This document shows positions 61,235-64,000 of a stretch of DNA of 64,000 nucleotides, one piece after another (the stretch's first letter is position 1; every line of letters begins with the position of its first letter). Position numbers and translations under genes: made by a program. The stretch comes from Prauserella flavalba (GTDB taxonomy: Bacteria > Actinomycetota > Actinomycetes > Mycobacteriales > Pseudonocardiaceae). The DNA is taken from assembly GCF_003202235.1 (NCBI RefSeq), contig NZ_MASU01000023.1, positions 1-64,000 on the forward strand, in the 5' to 3' direction. The notes under the pieces are model-generated. The model was given only the letters and a program-made list of their open reading frames with translations. It did no database searches and had not been told where the DNA came from.

Positions 61235-61317
61235 GCAGTGAAGGCCACCATCACTGCGTTCAATGCTGTCAAGGTGGCCTTCACTGCGTTCAACGCAGGC
61301 ATGGTGGCCTTCACTGC
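61235..61317. terminator. double GAAGGCCACC hairpin repeat between convergent genes
   Basis: Three arms of the family (61235-61249, about 61271-61288, 61303-61317) that can pair in alternative ways; it fills the gap between the amidase and the minus-strand hydrolase. Confidence 0.8.
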
Positions 61318-61326
61318 GGACGGTGG

Positions 61327-62109
61327 CTAGCGGTCGAGCACCTCCGAGAGGAAGGCTTCCACCGCGCCCCGGTAGTGCTCGGGCGCGTCGTCGTGCACCA
61401 CGTGCCCGGCGCCGGGCACGACGACGTGCCTGCCGCCGCCAGGGGCGCGCGCGGCCAGCTCCGCCTGCTGTCCCGGCGGCATCGCCGTGTCACCGGCCTC
61501 GATCACCAGCAGCGGGCACTCCACCTTGTCCACAAAGGACCAGTAGTCGCGGCGGCCCCATTCCGCCGCGATCTCGTACAGGTCTTCGAGGTTGGCCATC
61601 AGGTGGTAGCCGTCGGCCCGCTCCTCGACACACTCCGCGAAGTAGTCGCCCGTGCTGCCGAAGAACTCCCTGACGTGCGCGAGCGAACGGAACGGAACCG
61701 GCCACGACTCGAAGTGGCCCCGCCACGCGTCGACGGTGCGGCCGCGCTGGTCGGGCGCCATGTCCTCCACCACGACGGCCCGCACCAGCTCGGGCCGCGT
61801 CGCGGCGAGCACCCACGCATGTAGCCCGCCCATCGAGTGGCCGATGACGATCGCGGGCCCCTCGCCCAGCTCGGTCACCAGCTCGGCGACGTCGGCGACG
61901 AACTCCTCGGTCCGCCACTCTCCCGTTCGCCTCGCCCGCCCGTGGCCACGTGCGTCGAGCCCGACGACGTGCCCGTACGCCGTGAGCCACCTCGCGACGC
62001 CCCACCACGTCGTCGCCCTGCCCATGAGCCCGTGCAGCAACACGATGGGCGGCCCCTCGCCACCGAAGTCGACCACACCGTCCCTCGGCTGCATCGGCAC
62101 CTCGTTCAC
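61327..62109 (-). CDS. alpha/beta hydrolase
   Basis: A 260-residue alpha/beta hydrolase. Oxyanion motif LLHGLMGR, nucleophile elbow IGHSMGG, acid in LLVIEAGDTAMPPG, His in VPGAGHVVHDD. GTG 62109 has GGAAAG 6 nt upstream; ATG 62145 would overlap the divergent gene start. It occupies the position of Rv3591c between mutY and mhuD in mycobacteria. Substrate unknown. Confidence 0.9.
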   Translation of the reverse strand: MNEVPMQPRDGVVDFGGEGPPIVLLHGLMGRATTWWGVARWLTAYGHVVGLDARGHGRARRTGEWRTEEFVADVAELVTELGEGPAIVIGHSMGGLHAWVLAATRPELVRAVVVEDMAPDQRGRTVDAWRGHFESWPVPFRSLAHVREFFGSTGDYFAECVEERADGYHLMANLEDLYEIAAEWGRRDYWSFVDKVECPLLVIEAGDTAMPPGQQAELAARAPGGGRHVVVPGAGHVVHDDAPEHYRGAVEAFLSEVLDR

Positions 62110-62131
62110 GTCGTCTTTCCGGCCCTGCGCG

Positions 62132-62137
62132 TAGGCT
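62132..62137 (+). promoter_or_regulatory. -10 hexamer TAGGCT of leaderless M1 peptidase gene
   Basis: TAGGCT, 6 nt, then ATG 62144. Confidence 0.55.
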
Positions 62138-62143
62138 CCCGCC

Positions 62144-63586
62144 ATGATCTCCCGCCGCGCGCGGACCGGCCTGCTCCTCGGTCTGATCTGCACCCTAGCC
62201 GCGTGCACCGCACCCGGGTCCGACGAGCAGACCCGGCCGCAGCCCACCCCCGGCGTCCCGTCGCCCGGCGCGGCGGGCATCGGCGACCCGTACTACCCCG
62301 ACGACGGCAACGGCGGCTACGACGCGACGGGCTACGACGTGTCGATCGGCTACGACCCCGCCAACGGCCGCCTCACCGGCGACACCACCGTCACCGCACG
62401 CGCCACGCAGGACCTCGAGTCGTTCAACCTCGACCTGCGCGGCTTCAGGATCCGTTCCGTGGAGGTCGACGGCGAGCGCGCGGAGTTCGCGCGACAGGGC
62501 GACTTCGAGCTCGTGATCACGCCGGGCGAGCCGCTGACCAACGGCAGCGAGTTCACCGCGCGCGTCCGCTACGAGGGGACACCGCAGGACGCGTCGAGCG
62601 CCCAGCTTGGCGGCAACGGCTGGCAGCGCAGCGAGTCCGGCGGGGCGTTCGTGCTCGGCGAGCCGCAGTCGGGCTCCTACTGGTATCCGGTGAACGAGCA
62701 TCCGAGGGACAAGGCGACGTTCCGGCTCACCGCACGCGTGCCCCAGGACTGGACGGCGGTGTCGATCGGGCGCCAGGAAGGTTCCTCGACGGCGGACGGC
62801 TGGACCACGAGCACGTGGGTCGAGTCCGAGCCCGTCGCCAGCTACCTCACCACGGTCGCGATCGACCGGTTCACGATCGACCGGGGACGGCTTCCCGACG
62901 GAACCCCGGTGCTGAGCGCGTTCGCCCCCGGCGCCGAGGGCATCCGCCAGGACGCCGCGCGCGTACCCGAGATCATCGAGTTCCTCTCCGGCAAGTTCGG
63001 CGACTACCCGGCGACCTCGGCCGGGGGCATCTACCTCGGCGAGAACGTGGGCTACTCGCTGGAGACTCAGGGCAGGCCCACCTACACGGTGTCGGCCGAC
63101 CTGGAGACGATCGTCCACGAGCTGGCCCACCAGTGGTACGGCAACGAGGTGTCGGTGGAGTCGTGGGCCGACATCTGCCTCAACGAGTGTCTCGCGAGCT
63201 ATTCGCAGTGGCTGTGGGCCGAGGGCAAGGAGGGCGACGACCTCGACGCCCGCTACCGGCGCGCGGTCGACCAGCTGCGCGACGACCGGGAGTTCTGGGG
63301 TCAGCGGCTCTACGACATGGGCGCGGGCCACGAGTTCGAAGGCGTGTACGACAAGGGCATCCTCGCGTTGCACGCGCTGCGCAGGCAGATCGGCGACGAG
63401 GCGTTCCACCGGGTGCTGCGGGAATGGCCGGTCGAACACCGCGAGGGCAACGCGAGCTGGCCGAAGTTCGAGCGGTTCGTCGCCGACATCGCGGGCCAGG
63501 ACCTGGAGGGCTTCTTCGCCGACTGGTTCCGCGGCACCCAGCTGCCCGGTGACGAGCACCTCTATCCCGGCTCGCTGCGCCGGTAG
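62144..63586 (+). CDS. M1-family metallopeptidase lipoprotein
   Basis: A 480-residue secreted lipoprotein (lipobox CTLAAC) with an M1 aminopeptidase fold: N-terminal beta domain, then the zinc motif HELAHQW and third ligand Glu in LNECLASY. It is shorter than cytosolic PepN and lacks the large C-terminal helical domain. Likely cuts peptides outside the membrane. Confidence 0.92.
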   Translation: MISRRARTGLLLGLICTLAACTAPGSDEQTRPQPTPGVPSPGAAGIGDPYYPDDGNGGYDATGYDVSIGYDPANGRLTGDTTVTARATQDLESFNLDLRGFRIRSVEVDGERAEFARQGDFELVITPGEPLTNGSEFTARVRYEGTPQDASSAQLGGNGWQRSESGGAFVLGEPQSGSYWYPVNEHPRDKATFRLTARVPQDWTAVSIGRQEGSSTADGWTTSTWVESEPVASYLTTVAIDRFTIDRGRLPDGTPVLSAFAPGAEGIRQDAARVPEIIEFLSGKFGDYPATSAGGIYLGENVGYSLETQGRPTYTVSADLETIVHELAHQWYGNEVSVESWADICLNECLASYSQWLWAEGKEGDDLDARYRRAVDQLRDDREFWGQRLYDMGAGHEFEGVYDKGILALHALRRQIGDEAFHRVLREWPVEHREGNASWPKFERFVADIAGQDLEGFFADWFRGTQLPGDEHLYPGSLRR

Positions 63587-63590
63587 CTTC

Positions 63591-63596
63591 TAGGCT
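63591..63596 (+). promoter_or_regulatory. -10 hexamer TAGGCT of leaderless mhuD
   Basis: TAGGCT, 6 nt, then ATG 63603; identical to the box of the preceding gene. Confidence 0.55.
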
Positions 63597-63602
63597 GGGC
63601 AC

Positions 63603-63914
63603 ATGGCTGTTGTGAAGATCAACGCGATCGAGGTTCCGGAGGGCGCTGGCCCCGAGCTGGAGAAGCGGTTCGCCGCACGACTGCACGCCGTCGACTCGCA
63701 GCCCGGGTTCCTCGGCTTCGAGCTGCTGCGCCCTGTCGCCGGGGACAACCGCTACTTCGTCTACACGAAGTGGGAGACCGAGGAGCATTTCCAGGCGTGG
63801 GCCCAGGGTCCCTCGCGGGAGGCGCACGCCGGAGAGCGGGCCAAGCCGGTGGCCAGCGGAGCGAGCCTGCTCGAGTTCGAGGTGGTGCAGAGCTCGGCCC
63901 CCAAGGCCGACTGA
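63603..63914 (+). CDS. mhuD: MhuD-like heme-degrading monooxygenase
   Basis: A 103-residue ABM-fold protein. The MhuD heme-site residues Asn7, Trp66 and His75 fall at identical positions. MhuD opens heme to mycobilin and releases iron without CO. Its place after mutY and the hydrolase matches Rv3592. Leaderless start. Confidence 0.9.
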   Translation: MAVVKINAIEVPEGAGPELEKRFAARLHAVDSQPGFLGFELLRPVAGDNRYFVYTKWETEEHFQAWAQGPSREAHAGERAKPVASGASLLEFEVVQSSAPKAD

Positions 63915-63939
63915 ACCCCCTCAGCGCCCCGCCCCTGTC

Positions 63940-64000
63940 GCGAGTCGTGCACTCCCGACCGCGAGTCGTGCACTCCGGACGCCGAGTTCTGCGTTCCGGA
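63940..64000. repeat. 21-bp tandem repeat, three copies, running off the window
   Basis: Two full GCGAGTCGTGCACTCC-type units and a third variant unit truncated by the window end. Same family and same period as 20616-20699. Confidence 0.8.

Overview
This is a very GC-rich window with strong third-position G/C bias, from an actinobacterium. I infer the family Pseudonocardiaceae (Saccharomonospora, Prauserella or Amycolatopsis type). The evidence is the block lpqE-radA / carD-ispD-ispF-cysS-rlmB, a mycobacterial-type mutY-hydrolase-mhuD block, a DinB/maleylpyruvate-isomerase-like protein, an orphan type VII secretion module and many leaderless genes. The genus cannot be fixed from sequence reading alone.

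Layout. 1-7.7 kb: a stand-alone LigD-type polymerase domain, a partner-switching pair (GAF-phosphatase-kinase plus STAS protein), a VanY-like peptidase, a PAP2 phosphatase and a CseB/CseC-like two-component system ending in a GerMN-type lipoprotein. 7.7-17.3 kb: a tightly coupled catabolic cluster (two DhaK-DhaL fusion kinases, SorC regulator, ACS-family MFS transporter, RpiB-like, TPI-like, xylose-isomerase-like and ApnO-like enzymes) followed by an aldo/keto reductase. Together the genes fit uptake of D-apionate and its conversion via 3-oxo-isoapionate and L-erythrulose to erythrose 4-phosphate. 17.3-29 kb: a DHA2 exporter divergent from a SnoaL-fused ECF sigma factor, an SIS isomerase divergent from a sialidase, an amidohydrolase, a PRC/DUF2382 stress protein, a degenerate SDR, a TetR/SRPBCC pair sharing one palindromic operator, tRNA-Thr and a ThrE exporter. 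29-36 kb: otsA, an OtsB-GH15 fusion, a DUF559-like protein, and a BNR-repeat/MoaD pair.

36-43 kb is the housekeeping block (radA, lpqE, carD, ispD, ispF, a HAD phosphatase, cysS, rlmB). 43-49.3 kb is accessory: an AlgI-like MBOAT, a complete IS21-family element with inverted repeats and a 5-bp target duplication, and a three-gene type VII secretion substrate module. 49.3-64 kb holds a RibD-like reductase, an SLC13 permease, a DivIVA-like coiled-coil protein, a DUF445 protein, a zinc ABC transporter with a Zur-like site, a LacI regulator, carbonic anhydrase, mutY, a PGRP amidase, an alpha/beta hydrolase, an M1 peptidase lipoprotein and mhuD.

Two non-coding themes recur. (1) A family of GAAGGCCACCTT/AAGGTGGCCTTC hairpins lies in intergenic gaps, three of them between convergent genes. 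A 21-bp tandem repeat appears at two distant places. (2) Many genes have a TANNNT hexamer ending about 6 nt before the start codon, the leaderless-transcript arrangement.
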